Origin: Pseudomonas sp.
Lineage (GTDB): Bacteria > Pseudomonadota > Gammaproteobacteria > Pseudomonadales > Pseudomonadaceae
Direction of reading: 5' to 3'
Assembly: GCF_030147005.1 (NCBI RefSeq)
Contig: NZ_JASLAW010000001.1
Coordinates: 1 to 44,873, forward strand
DNA length: 44,873 bases
The translations under genes were made by a program, and so were the position numbers. Below the pieces are notes generated by a model. The model was not told where the DNA came from and searched no databases. It was given only the letters and a program-made list of their open reading frames with translations. Positions 15,716 to 24,604 of the stretch are shown here, piece by piece; the stretch's first letter is position 1; every line of letters begins with the position of its first letter.

Positions 15716-16810
15716 TCAGATATTGGCACGCAGGACAGTGTCGGGCAGCGCCTCACCGCGCTCGACAGTCGCGGCCACTGCCGCGATCAACGCTTTCAAC
15801 TCATAGCCTTGCCCCGCCAGCCATGCCTGATCATAGTAAGTGGTGGCATAGCGCTCGCCCCCATCACACAAAATCGCCACGATCGACCCCGACTCCCCCG
15901 CCGCTTTCATCTGTTGCGCTGCCACCAAGGCACCGACCAGGTTCGTCCCGCTGGAACCGCCCACTCGCCGCCCCAATCGCTCGGCCAGATAATGCATGGC
16001 CGCCAGGGACAGCGCATCCGGCACCTTGGCCATCGCATCGATCACAGCTGGCAAAAAAGATGCTTCGACCCGTGGCCGGCCAATCCCTTCAATCCGTGAG
16101 CCACAGTCCAGCCGCAGGCTGGCATCGCCGCTCAGGTAATAATCGAAAAACACCGAACGTTCGGCATCGGCACACAACACGCGGGTGCAATGCTGGCGAT
16201 AGCGCACGTAGCGCCCCAGGGTCGCGGTAGTACCGCCGGTTCCGGGGCTGGAAATCAGCCAGCTCGGCTCCGGGTGTTGTTCGAAGCGCAACTGCTGGAA
16301 GATCGACTCGGCGATGTTGTTGTTCGAGCGCCAATCGGTGGCGCGCTCGGCGTAAGTGAACTGGTCCATGAAGTGACCGCCGCTTTCCTGTGCCAAACGT
16401 TCGGATTCGGCGTAGATCTGCGTGGGATCCTGCACCAGATGGCTCTTGCCGCCGTAAAAGGCAATTTGGGCGATTTTCTCCTGGGAAGTGGTGGCGGGCA
16501 TCACGGCAATAAACGGCAGGCCAAGCATGCGCGCGAAGTAGGCTTCGGAGATCGCCGTCGAACCGCTGGAGGCTTCGATCACCGGTGCGTCCGGCTTCAG
16601 CCAGCCATTGCACAACGCGTACAGGAACAGGGAGCGCGCCAGCCGATGTTTCAGGCTGCCGGTCGGGTGGCTGGATTCATCCTTGAAGTACAACTCGATA
16701 CCCGGAAAACCGGGCAGTGGCAAAGGGATCAGATGGGTGTCGGCGCTGCGCTGGAAATCCGCTTCAATGATACGAATGGCTTCGCGGGCCCAGGGACGGT
16801 GGTCGCTCAT
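15716..16810 (-). CDS. PLP-dependent cysteine-synthase-fold enzyme (Cds1-like, possible cysteine desulfhydrase)
   Basis: This 364-aa fold-type II PLP enzyme has the Schiff-base lysine in PTGSLKHR (Lys54), the substrate loop EASSGSTA (80-84), the phosphate-binding loop SPGTGGTTAT (residues 188-197) and a C-terminal VAILCDGGERYATTYYD. It is shorter in its N-terminus than CysK/CysM. It most resembles the Cds1 group of mycobacteria and other bacteria, described as L-cysteine desulfhydrases that release sulfide, pyruvate and ammonia. The exact reaction cannot be told from sequence. An AGGAGGCTTCTC ribosome leader (GAGGAGG about 9 bases upstream) supports the ATG at 16810. It is divergent from nhaA. 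Confidence 0.88.
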   Translation of the reverse strand: MSDHRPWAREAIRIIEADFQRSADTHLIPLPLPGFPGIELYFKDESSHPTGSLKHRLARSLFLYALCNGWLKPDAPVIEASSGSTAISEAYFARMLGLPFIAVMPATTSQEKIAQIAFYGGKSHLVQDPTQIYAESERLAQESGGHFMDQFTYAERATDWRSNNNIAESIFQQLRFEQHPEPSWLISSPGTGGTTATLGRYVRYRQHCTRVLCADAERSVFFDYYLSGDASLRLDCGSRIEGIGRPRVEASFLPAVIDAMAKVPDALSLAAMHYLAERLGRRVGGSSGTNLVGALVAAQQMKAAGESGSIVAILCDGGERYATTYYDQAWLAGQGYELKALIAAVAATVERGEALPDTVLRANI

Positions 16811-17025
16811 GAGGAGGCTTCTCTAAGAATTCCAGCCTGATTTTAGGGACTTTCCTACACTGCACACAGATACAGTAACGACTCAATTGGACACACAATT
16901 GCTAGGCTCAAACGCAACGCCAGCACTGCGTAACGCATATAACAAATAAGAATATAACTTTTGTTTTAACAACTAACGGTACGGGTTAGGGTACCCACCT
17001 ATTGAACCTGAATGGAGAGCATCCC

Positions 17026-18201
17026 TTGCCTCTGCGTAGCACTTTCACCCGTTTCTTCCAGCTGGAAGCTGCCAGCGGCCTGTTATTGATTGCCGCTGCC
17101 GCCTTGGCGCTGATTATCAACAACTCACCTTTGTCGCACCTGTACGGCGCCTTTCTGGACACGCCCGTGGTGGCACAGGTTGGCGCGCTACAAATCGCCA
17201 AGCCCGCCTTGCTGTGGATCAACGACGGCCTGATGGCCTTGTTCTTCCTGCTGATCGGTCTTGAAGTCAAACGCGAGCTGCTCGATGGCCACCTGTCCAA
17301 ACCGTCGCAGGTGGTCCTCCCCGGCGCAGCGGCTATCGGCGGCATGGTCGTGCCCGCGCTCATCTACTGGGCGTTGAACAAGGATAACCCGGCCGCCCTC
17401 GCCGGTTGGGCGATCCCGATGGCCACGGATATCGCCTTTGCGCTGGGCGTACTGGCGCTGCTGGGCAAGCGCGTGCCGGTGTCGCTGAAGCTGTTCCTGA
17501 TGACCTTGGCAATCATTGACGACCTGGGCGCCATCATCGTCATTGCGCTGTTCTATTCCGCCGACCTGTCCGGCGCCTCCCTGGCGGGTGCAGCGGCGTG
17601 CTTGATCGCCTTGATAGCGATGAACCGCCTGGGTGTGGTCAAGCTCGGGCCCTACATGATCATCGGCCTGATCCTGTGGGTGTGCGTGCTCAAGAGCGGC
17701 GTCCACGCCACCCTGGCCGGGGTGACCCTGGCGTTCTGCATTCCATTGCGCACCAAAAATGCCGAAACCTCGCCCCTGCTGACCCTGGAGCATGCCCTGC
17801 ATCCGTGGGTGGCTTATGCCATCCTGCCACTGTTCGCGTTTGCCAACGCCGGGGTGTCCCTCACCGGCGTCAGCCTCGAGAGTTTTACCCATCACGTGCC
17901 CATGGGCATTGCCGCCGGCCTGTTGATCGGCAAGACCATCGGTGTGTTCGGCTTTACCTGGCTGGCCATCAAGACCGGCATCGCCTCGCTGCCCGGTGGC
18001 GCGAACTGGGGCCAGGTGCTGGGCGTGGCGATCCTGTGTGGTATCGGCTTCACCATGAGCCTGTTTGTCGGCTCCCTGGCATTTGTGCCGGGCGTGAGTG
18101 AGTTCGCAGGCGAGGACCGCATGGGGATTCTGACCGGGTCGATATTGGCGGCGTGTATCGGTTATGCAGTGACGGCGATGGCGAGTCGCAAGAAAGCCTG
18201 A
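17026..18201 (+). CDS. nhaA: Na+/H+ antiporter NhaA
   Basis: This inner-membrane antiporter (391 aa) expels Na+ or Li+ in exchange for protons and maintains pH and salt homeostasis. The ion-site aspartate pair is in LAIIDDLGAIIVIALFY, at about residues 155-156 from this start. The TM IV segment is IPMATDIAFALGVLALLGKR. The start is a TTG at 17026 (MPLRSTFTRFFQLEAASG), chosen because GGAGAG lies 7 bases upstream. An in-frame TTG at 17002 would put the ribosome site inside the gene. About 11-12 hydrophobic segments are visible. A perfect bidirectional terminator follows. Confidence 0.95.
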   Translation: MPLRSTFTRFFQLEAASGLLLIAAAALALIINNSPLSHLYGAFLDTPVVAQVGALQIAKPALLWINDGLMALFFLLIGLEVKRELLDGHLSKPSQVVLPGAAAIGGMVVPALIYWALNKDNPAALAGWAIPMATDIAFALGVLALLGKRVPVSLKLFLMTLAIIDDLGAIIVIALFYSADLSGASLAGAAACLIALIAMNRLGVVKLGPYMIIGLILWVCVLKSGVHATLAGVTLAFCIPLRTKNAETSPLLTLEHALHPWVAYAILPLFAFANAGVSLTGVSLESFTHHVPMGIAAGLLIGKTIGVFGFTWLAIKTGIASLPGGANWGQVLGVAILCGIGFTMSLFVGSLAFVPGVSEFAGEDRMGILTGSILAACIGYAVTAMASRKKA

Positions 18202-18221
18202 CCCCTGAAAAAATCGCACAA

Positions 18222-18255
18222 AAAAACCCCAACCGGTCACCCGGTTGGGGTTTTT
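18222..18255. terminator. Bidirectional rho-independent terminator between nhaA and the SlyB-like gene
   Basis: A perfect 15-bp stem is formed by AAAAACCCCAACCGG (18222-18236) and CCGGTTGGGGTTTTT (18241-18255) around a 4-base loop. A runs on one side and T runs on the other allow termination in both directions. It lies between two convergent genes. Confidence 0.95.
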
Positions 18256-18275
18256 CTTTGCCGGTTGCTTACCGC

Positions 18276-18740
18276 TTAGCGGGTAACGCGACTGGTGCCG
18301 TCAACCGTCATGATGCGTACACGGTCGCCAATGCGGAAGATTTCATTTTCCTGCACGGCTTGTACGTAGGCGCGCATGCTGCCGTCGTCTTCGCGAACGG
18401 TGATTTCCACGCCCTGGGTGCGGGTCAGACCTTCTTCGGTAGCCGAGCCCAGCAGGCCACCGGCCACTGCGCCGATCACAGCGGTGACGATGCTGCCACG
18501 GCCGCCGCCGATGGCGCTGCCACCCACGCCGCCGATGACTGCACCCGCAGCACCACCGATTGGCGTCTTGGTGCCTTCGATTTTTACCGGACGCAGGGAT
18601 TCGATGGTGCCCATGCGAACGGTCTGTACACGACGCGCCTCGTCACGGGAGTACGAGTCGCCGGTCAGACTCGAGGCGCAGCCACCCAACAGCAATGACA
18701 GGGTGGTAAAGCAGGCAACTAGTAAAACGGACTTACGCAT
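18276..18740 (-). CDS. SlyB/Pcp-like glycine-zipper outer-membrane lipoprotein
   Basis: This 154-aa lipoprotein has a signal ending in LLGGC (lipidated Cys21). A glycine-zipper 2TM hairpin follows (PIGGAAGAVIGGVGGSAIGGGRG ... VTAVIGAVAGGLLGSATEEG). The C-terminal small beta domain (VEITVREDDGSMRAYVQAV ... GDRVRIMTVDGTSRVTR) matches SlyB/PcP lipoproteins that stabilise the outer membrane. The start at 18740 is chosen for GGAG 8 bases upstream. The frame stays open 28 codons further but without a ribosome site. It shares the bidirectional terminator with nhaA. Confidence 0.9.
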   Translation of the reverse strand: MRKSVLLVACFTTLSLLLGGCASSLTGDSYSRDEARRVQTVRMGTIESLRPVKIEGTKTPIGGAAGAVIGGVGGSAIGGGRGSIVTAVIGAVAGGLLGSATEEGLTRTQGVEITVREDDGSMRAYVQAVQENEIFRIGDRVRIMTVDGTSRVTR

Positions 18741-18922
18741 AGCATCAACTCCAAAGGACAGGTATTCATTAAACGCCGCAGCGTGGCGGCTGTCACGGCA
18801 CGCCAGGCAGAAAAGTGCATTCATTCAGCCTGAGTACAGGCTATCGGCACCACAACACTCGACGAACGGTAGGCAAATCGAAACATGCCATAGCGTGATT
18901 AATCAGTGTAGCCATACAGCCG

Positions 18923-18957
18923 AAAACGCCGAAGTCTCTTGCATAAAGACTCCGGCG
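18923..18957 (-). terminator. Hairpin terminator after pdxH
   Basis: On the minus strand CGCCGGAGTCT pairs with AGACTTCGGCG (one mismatch) around a 9-base loop, and TTTTC follows. It lies about 40 bases after the pdxH stop and before the SlyB-like gene. It is a plausible rho-independent terminator with a short T tract. Confidence 0.6.
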
Positions 18958-18996
18958 CGAAGGGCATGACTCAGATGAGATGACGAAAGGGAACGC

Positions 18997-19644
18997 TCAG
19001 GGCGCGAGGCGCTCGCGCGTCCATTGGCCTGCTTGCAGCCGATAATTGAGACGATCATGCAGGCGGCTGGCGCGGCCTTGCCAGAACTCGATGCGCTCGG
19101 GCAACAAACGATAGCCCCCCCAATGCTCGGGGCAATCGGGCTGGGTGTCACTGAAACGCTGTTCAGTCGCCACAAGCAGCGCCTGCAGTTCTTCGCGATC
19201 ACGAATGACCTTGCTCTGCGGCGATGCCCAGGCACCCAGGCGACTGCCCAGAGGACGCACCTGATAGTAAGCATCCGACTCTTCAGGCGTGACCTTGACC
19301 ACGCGCCCTTCAATGCGCACCTGGCGCTCAAGGGTCGGCCAGAAAAAAGTCATTGCCGCGAACGGCCGCGCCGCCAGTTGTTCACCTTTGGCGCTCTGAT
19401 AGTTGGTAAAGAAGGTAAAACCCTGTGCATCCAGGCCCTTGAGCAACAGGATGCGACAGTGCGGCCGACCGTCCTGGTCGACCGTGGCCAGGGTCATGGC
19501 ATTGGCCTCCACCGGTGCCTGCTCGGTTTTCACCGCATCGGCGAACCATTGGTGGAACAAGGCAAACGGCTCGTCCGGGGCCTGGGCCTCGCTCAAACCG
19601 TCCCGTGTGTAGTCACGGCGCATATCGGCCAGTGCCTGGGTCAT
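18997..19644 (-). CDS. pdxH: Pyridoxamine 5'-phosphate oxidase PdxH
   Basis: This 215-aa FMN enzyme, close to the E. coli length of 218, oxidises pyridoxine/pyridoxamine phosphate to PLP. Recognisable segments are EANAMTLATVDQDGRPHCRI, LLKGLDAQGFTFFTNYQSAKG, AMTFFWPTLERQVRIEGRV, the SRLGAWASPQSKVI motif and the C-terminal FWQGRASRLHDRLNYR. These cover FMN and PLP binding residues. The ATG at 19644 lies 28 bases after the stop of the OmpA-like gene, so the two may be co-transcribed. The hairpin at 18923-18957 would end the message. Confidence 0.96.
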   Translation of the reverse strand: MTQALADMRRDYTRDGLSEAQAPDEPFALFHQWFADAVKTEQAPVEANAMTLATVDQDGRPHCRILLLKGLDAQGFTFFTNYQSAKGEQLAARPFAAMTFFWPTLERQVRIEGRVVKVTPEESDAYYQVRPLGSRLGAWASPQSKVIRDREELQALLVATEQRFSDTQPDCPEHWGGYRLLPERIEFWQGRASRLHDRLNYRLQAGQWTRERLAP

Positions 19645-19671
19645 GCGGCTTTATCCTTCTGGTTCAACGGA

Positions 19672-20844
19672 TCAGTTTTTCGCCTGGTCGGGACTCGCCG
19701 GTGTAGCAGCCTTGGCTTTGGCCGGAGCCGGTTTCTTTGCAGCCGGTTTGGCCGGGGCCTTTTTAGCGGCTGGCTTGGCGGCGGCTTTCTTGGCCGGGGC
19801 TTTCTTGGCTGGAGCGCTCTTCGCAGCGGCTTTTGCCGCCGGGGCAGGTGCGGGCACATTCTGCACGGCAACCATTTCAGCCACAGGCGGGGTCTTGCCC
19901 GAGTTGTAGTTGTTCAGCAGCGCCAACATAGTTGTACGCTGAGTGAACATGATTTCCATGCGACGATTCAGCGCACGGCCCTGGGTGCTGTCGTTGGCGG
20001 CACGCGGCATCAGGTCGCCCATGCCACGCAACATCAGGCGATCCTGCTTCAAACCGCTGAGGCTGAAAATCGAGGCAATCGACTGCGCGCGTTCCTTGCT
20101 CAGCGCCTGGCTGGCTGGCGCACTACCGGTGGCGTCCACATGGCCCAGCACCAGTACCGCAGTCTTTGGATCTGCTTCAACGGCTTTGGCAACGCGAGTG
20201 AAAGGGCCCAGGGTCACCGGCAGCAGCATCGCTGGGCGTTTCGGGTTGTAGGAGCCGTCCACCGGGGCGATCACCACCAGTACATTGTCACGACGTTCCA
20301 GTTGCAGGTTGCTGTCCTTGATGGCGGCACGCAGGCGCGGCTCGTAATCGTCCAGCCAGGCCTGGGTGACTTTCGGATCAGGCATCTGCACGTTGCTCAC
20401 ATCGACCTTGGCCAGTGGCTTTGGCTTAGTATCGAACGGCCACCACCAGCGGGCTTCGGTGTCGGTCTTGGCCGAGACAGGAGCCGGAGTTGCGGCCTTG
20501 AGGTCGGCGTTCAGGTCGGCCTTGGCGTCGGCGGCTTTTTGGTCGGCGCTCTTGGTGGAGAATGGCCACCAGTTGAAGCCCGTGTCGGCCTTGGCTGCCG
20601 GAGCAGGCGCAGGCGCGGCGGCGACAGGCGCGGCAGGCTTGGCGTCGGCAGGCGCAGCAGGCTTGGCGTCGGCAGCGGGCTTGGCATCCGGTTTAGCGTC
20701 GGTTTGGGTCACTGCGTCCTTGGTAGCAGCCTTATCGGACCCAAATGACCACCAATGCCCACCTTCGGCATCATTCTGTGGAGTTTGTGCACAGCCGGTA
20801 ATAGTGAGGCACAGCGCCAGTGCCAAGGACTTGTTCGATAACAT
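19672..20844 (-). CDS. OmpA-family lipoprotein with W-W repeats and a Lys/Ala-rich tail
   Basis: This 390-aa protein has a lipoprotein signal (lipobox TITGC, Cys18). Next comes a ~150-residue Ala/Lys/Asp-rich linker carrying three Trp-rich repeats (GHWWSFGSDK, FNWWPFSTKS, RWWWPFDTKP). An OmpA-like peptidoglycan-binding domain follows (about residues 160-320; VLVLGHVDATGSAPASQALS, MLRGMGDLMPRA, ALNRRMEIMF). A ~55-residue C-terminal tail is made of Lys-Ala-Pro repeats (KSAPAKKAPAKKAAAK...). The tail resembles the AlgP/histone-H1-like repeats of pseudomonads. The repeats suggest an envelope anchor with a flexible linker. A GGATATC element 2-3 bases before the ATG is a weak ribosome site. It probably precedes pdxH in one transcript. 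Confidence 0.85.
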   Translation of the reverse strand: MLSNKSLALALCLTITGCAQTPQNDAEGGHWWSFGSDKAATKDAVTQTDAKPDAKPAADAKPAAPADAKPAAPVAAAPAPAPAAKADTGFNWWPFSTKSADQKAADAKADLNADLKAATPAPVSAKTDTEARWWWPFDTKPKPLAKVDVSNVQMPDPKVTQAWLDDYEPRLRAAIKDSNLQLERRDNVLVVIAPVDGSYNPKRPAMLLPVTLGPFTRVAKAVEADPKTAVLVLGHVDATGSAPASQALSKERAQSIASIFSLSGLKQDRLMLRGMGDLMPRAANDSTQGRALNRRMEIMFTQRTTMLALLNNYNSGKTPPVAEMVAVQNVPAPAPAAKAAAKSAPAKKAPAKKAAAKPAAKKAPAKPAAKKPAPAKAKAATPASPDQAKN

Positions 20845-20987
20845 GAGATATCCACAAAATGAGAAAAAAACCAGAGGGGCCGAATGCCCCGTTAAACCGA
20901 CGCTTAAAGAACATTGAAGTTACATCATTGCGTTCAGCGTCTCTTATACGTGTCTTTGTAACAAAAAATTGTGAAACAGCAAGGGGT

Positions 20988-22133
20988 TTATAGACAACCG
21001 GCCAATATTCCGACCAACTTCTGCGCACGTGGGTCCATAAGTACATAGGGCCCCAAGGTATTAGTCACAAAACCGAAGGCTACATCGTGCTCAGGGTCGG
21101 CAAACCCTACCGAGCCCCCTGCCCCGGGATGCCCAAATGCGCGTGGGCCAAGGCCGAAGGTCGCGTTGGGCAACTCAGGTTGATCCAACATGCAACCCAG
21201 GCCGAAACGCGTTTGGGTCAATAAGGTTTTATCCGGCCCTTTACTGTGTTCACGGGTCAATTGTTCGAGCATGTCGCTTTCCAGCAAACTACCATCCAAT
21301 AAACCGCTATAAAATCCAGCCAGGCTCCGCGCGTTACCGTGACCATTTGCCGCCGGCTGCTGCATACGCCGCCATTCGGGTTTATTAGTGCTGGTCAGAA
21401 TAGACGGCGGGTTGGCAAATGCGCGCGTAGTCATCGCCGTGGGTTCGCGCATCATTACTTGGAGTAACCGTTGTGCCGCTGCATCGCCCATATTGCCTTT
21501 GCTGCGGGCTATATGGGCGACCCGATAAAACTCTTCATCCGCCAGGCCCACATGGAAATCCAACCCCAATGGCCGCGCCACCCGCGCCACAATGGATTCC
21601 CCAGGCCCGCGCCCGTCGGCACGGCGCAACAGTTCACCGACCAGCCAGCCATAGGTGATCGCCTCATAGCCATGGCCCTGGCCGGGTGTCCACCACGGCG
21701 CCTCGGCCGCCAGGGTATCGACCATCAATTGCCAGTCGTACAAGGCTTCGGTGGGCAGCATCTCGCGGATTGCCGGCAACCCGGCCTGATGGCAAAGCAC
21801 CTGGCGCAGGGTAATGGACTCTTTACCCGCCGCCGCGAATTGCGGCCAGTAATCGGCCACGGGCGCGTCCAGCTTCAGCTTACCTTCGGCCACCAATTGC
21901 AGGGCGGTGACCGCAGTGAAGGTCTTGGTGCAGGAGAACAGATTGACGATCGTGTCGCTGTGCCAGGCTTCGGTGCCGTCTTTATCGGCGGTGCCGGCCC
22001 ACAGGTCGACAACCGTCTCGCCGCCGATCTGGATGCAAAGCCCGGCACCTCGCTCCTGAGGGTCATCGAACAACGCGGCAAATGCTTCACGTACCGCTTC
22101 GAACTGAAGTTCGTAATGACCCTGAATCTGCAC
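20988..22133 (-). CDS. Beta-lactamase-fold serine hydrolase (EstB-like, family VIII esterase type)
   Basis: This protein (381 aa from the chosen start) has a class C beta-lactamase/DD-peptidase fold. The nucleophile motif is SCTK (Ser67, Lys70) in LFSCTKTFTAVTALQLV, and the general-base Tyr is in YEAITYGWLVGELL (Tyr161). The C-terminal HPGAGGSVGFADPEHDVAFG occupies the KTG-like position. EstB-type esterases share these features, so short-chain ester hydrolysis is likely; beta-lactamase activity is less likely. The start is the GTG at 22133, preceded by TTGAGG at 9 bases. The frame also opens with a TTG at 22148, but that codon is part of the ribosome site. No signal peptide is seen, so it is probably cytoplasmic. 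Confidence 0.88.
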   Translation of the reverse strand: MQIQGHYELQFEAVREAFAALFDDPQERGAGLCIQIGGETVVDLWAGTADKDGTEAWHSDTIVNLFSCTKTFTAVTALQLVAEGKLKLDAPVADYWPQFAAAGKESITLRQVLCHQAGLPAIREMLPTEALYDWQLMVDTLAAEAPWWTPGQGHGYEAITYGWLVGELLRRADGRGPGESIVARVARPLGLDFHVGLADEEFYRVAHIARSKGNMGDAAAQRLLQVMMREPTAMTTRAFANPPSILTSTNKPEWRRMQQPAANGHGNARSLAGFYSGLLDGSLLESDMLEQLTREHSKGPDKTLLTQTRFGLGCMLDQPELPNATFGLGPRAFGHPGAGGSVGFADPEHDVAFGFVTNTLGPYVLMDPRAQKLVGILAGCL

Positions 22134-22218
22134 CGGGAGCGACCTCAAGAAAACATCATGAAAAAGTGGTCGATATTGTTCCAGTCATTATTGGGTTTGT
22201 GAACCCGTCAACGATGAA

Positions 22219-24516
22219 TCAATGACCATTTGCGGAGTGCCCGCCGGCGTGCCCGGTGCCCTGGCCCGCGCCTTTGCCTGCCTCGCCTGACCGGCCGCCT
22301 TCGCTCTCACGCGCCGCACCGGCGGCCCTGGCTTTTTCGGCCTCCTTGCCCAACTGGTCGACCGCCGCGAGATTGCTCTTGCGCACATTGTCGACGAAGC
22401 CCTGAAATGGCACATCAGTAATGCCGACGAGACCGAAGTGGCCGTTTTCACCGTCCAGCAAGCGTCCGGTCACCGGCTGGTCCAGGTACTGGAACCAGTG
22501 CACGCCGACAATCGACGGCTCCGCCATGGCTTGCTTGAGGAAGGCCGCGTACGCCGCGCCGCGCTCTTGCTCCCCGGCCAACTGTGTCACACCGCCCCAG
22601 AAAGGGCCACGGTCGGTCGAGCCAAAATTGAATTCGGTGATCAGTACCGGTTTGTTGAGTGCGCGCAGGGCGGCGAAGTCATAACCGTCCTGGGGTTTGA
22701 GGGTGTACATGTTGAAGCTCAGTACATCGCAATACTGTGCACAGGACGCCACGGCTTCAGGGGTGCTCACCGCATAACGCCCGCCCAGCAGCAACTGATT
22801 GGGCGCGTGCCATTTCAGCGAGTCGGAGATGGTCTTGAAGTAGGCGTCGGCGAAGGTCTGTTGGAAATACTTGAAGTCGGCCTCGATTTCAGGATGTTCC
22901 GGGTTGGGCACCGGCGGCTCGAAGCCGGGGTCTTCCATCAGTTCCCAGCCGGCCAGGTGGATGCCCCAGGCTTTCGACAACCCTTCTTCATTACGGTACT
23001 TGTCACGCAGTTGCTTGAGGAAGGCGCGCTTGGCCGGTACGTCGGTGGTCATGCGCAGGGTGCCGTAGGCCAGGGCGTAACGGGATTTTGCATCGTCGCC
23101 AGGCCCGGCCCAGGCCAGTTCGTTGTCGGCAAAAAAACCGATCAGCCATGGGTCGTCGCGATGATCGCGAGCGGCGATGGCCACGGCGCGTTCAGTGGCC
23201 ATGGCGAAGCGTGGGTCGAACGGATCGGGCATGCCGCCCCACCAGTCGGTGCCGGTGCTGATGCTGGCGTAGTCACCCACAATCGACAGCGGCAAGGTGT
23301 AAGGCACGCGGTCGGCCGTGGCCAGGTCCGGATCGCTCCAGTTACCCACGGTGTTGAAGCCCCAGGCTTGCAAGCGGTCGAGGGTGTGGGCCACCCAACG
23401 CTTCTGATCGAAGCCTTCACTGTCATAGGTGCGCTGCAGGTTGGCGCGGTAGAAATCATACCAACGCCCCGAGCCAAAACCGCGCCCTTCGCCCGCGCCG
23501 TTGCCGGTACGGTTATCGCCGCTGCCGTAATACTTGTCGAAAGGCTCACCGGCCTTGGGCAGCGCCGCAAACATCCACTCACGCCCTGCCACGTAGGTTT
23601 GGCTGTTGTCCGGGGTCACGGTATTGACGCCCAGCGAGTAGAACGGATGGCCTTGCGGGGTGACCAGATACCAGCGACCGTCACGCTTTTCAGTGCGGAA
23701 GAAGCCGCTGGCGTCGAACGCCGGGCCTTTGTTCCAGCCGCCGAACTGATCCAGGGAGGATTTATCACGCTCGGCAAGCCACACCTTCAACTGTCGTTGC
23801 TCCTTGGTCGCCGCAGCCTTGAGCTGCTCGTCGCTGCTGACTTTTTCCGGCCAGCGCGCGCGGGTGGACTGGCCGTAAGCGTCCACCAGTTCGCTGTAAG
23901 CGGCCTTCATCACCGGCTCGCTGTCCTGCACGCCAAAGCGCTCCAGCAAAATGCTTTGGGCGGCATTCGGCTTGATCATCGACAGCGTCACCGACACCAC
24001 TTGGCTGCGGTCGATTTCGCCGGCACTGGCGGCCAACAAGACACGTTGGCCGTCCACGGTCATCGGCATCGGCGGGCCGGCCTTCATGCCCTGGCTCAGC
24101 GGCGAGTTGGCTTGCAGTGGCACCAGCAAGGTCTGGGCCGGGCCGGCCGGCAGGTCGATGCGGCTGACCAGGGTCTTGCCGTCGGCGCTTTGTACTTTTA
24201 CGTAGAGGGTCAACGCCCAATTCATGGCGCTCTGGATTCGCAGGCTCATGGCGCCCGATTGCGACCAGTCCCATACGCCGGTTTGCGGGCTGAGCACCAG
24301 GCTCGGCTCGGCCGCCGGGTTGAAGGTGATGCGACGCAGCACCTCGCCTTCGGGGGTTTGTTCGGCGTTGTATTGCGGCAGGCTGGCGTCCTGGGTCGCC
24401 ACCTTGACCACATCGGCCGGACGGACGAAGTTGAACAGCGTTTGTTGCCCGGCAGGCGCGGCCATCAACGGCGCGGCGACCAGCAGTGCAAAAAGAGCGG
24501 GCAGCGTGCGAATCAT
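22219..24516 (-). CDS. Beta-agarase-like exported glycoside hydrolase (GH50-type)
   Basis: This protein (765 aa) has a signal peptide (MIRTLPALFALLVAAPLMAAP). An N-terminal beta-sandwich domain (~20-220) is followed by a large TIM-barrel catalytic domain. Catalytic-type acids are visible in FFADNELAWAG (acid/base) and VLITEFNFGSTDRGPFWGG (nucleophile), the arrangement found in GH50 beta-agarases. Other markers are the landmark QTYVAGREWMF and LGGRYAVSTPEAVA. The last ~45 residues are a Gly/Ala/Lys/His-rich tail ending GHAGGHSANGH, unrelated to catalysis. The start is set at the ATG 24516, with GGGAG about 10 bases before. The substrate could be agar or another galactan or exopolysaccharide. 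It lies downstream of dinG on the same strand. Confidence 0.8.
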   Translation of the reverse strand: MIRTLPALFALLVAAPLMAAPAGQQTLFNFVRPADVVKVATQDASLPQYNAEQTPEGEVLRRITFNPAAEPSLVLSPQTGVWDWSQSGAMSLRIQSAMNWALTLYVKVQSADGKTLVSRIDLPAGPAQTLLVPLQANSPLSQGMKAGPPMPMTVDGQRVLLAASAGEIDRSQVVSVTLSMIKPNAAQSILLERFGVQDSEPVMKAAYSELVDAYGQSTRARWPEKVSSDEQLKAAATKEQRQLKVWLAERDKSSLDQFGGWNKGPAFDASGFFRTEKRDGRWYLVTPQGHPFYSLGVNTVTPDNSQTYVAGREWMFAALPKAGEPFDKYYGSGDNRTGNGAGEGRGFGSGRWYDFYRANLQRTYDSEGFDQKRWVAHTLDRLQAWGFNTVGNWSDPDLATADRVPYTLPLSIVGDYASISTGTDWWGGMPDPFDPRFAMATERAVAIAARDHRDDPWLIGFFADNELAWAGPGDDAKSRYALAYGTLRMTTDVPAKRAFLKQLRDKYRNEEGLSKAWGIHLAGWELMEDPGFEPPVPNPEHPEIEADFKYFQQTFADAYFKTISDSLKWHAPNQLLLGGRYAVSTPEAVASCAQYCDVLSFNMYTLKPQDGYDFAALRALNKPVLITEFNFGSTDRGPFWGGVTQLAGEQERGAAYAAFLKQAMAEPSIVGVHWFQYLDQPVTGRLLDGENGHFGLVGITDVPFQGFVDNVRKSNLAAVDQLGKEAEKARAAGAARESEGGRSGEAGKGAGQGTGHAGGHSANGH

Positions 24517-24604
24517 ACGAACAAGGTTCTCCCAGACGGCCGGTGAATGGCCTGGTGACATACATGAGATAGACCACGAAGTGGGCGAGCTCGCCCACAG
24601 TGGC

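Noticed and set aside
19024..20748. Long plus-strand open frame opposite pdxH and the OmpA-like gene
   Set aside because: It spans two well-supported minus-strand genes and their intergenic gap, and has repetitive composition that mirrors the Lys/Ala tail.
22438..24546. Long open frame on the plus strand opposite the agarase-like gene
   Set aside because: It is the antisense shadow of a real gene in high-GC DNA; no signal peptide or ribosome site is seen and codon bias belongs to the other strand.
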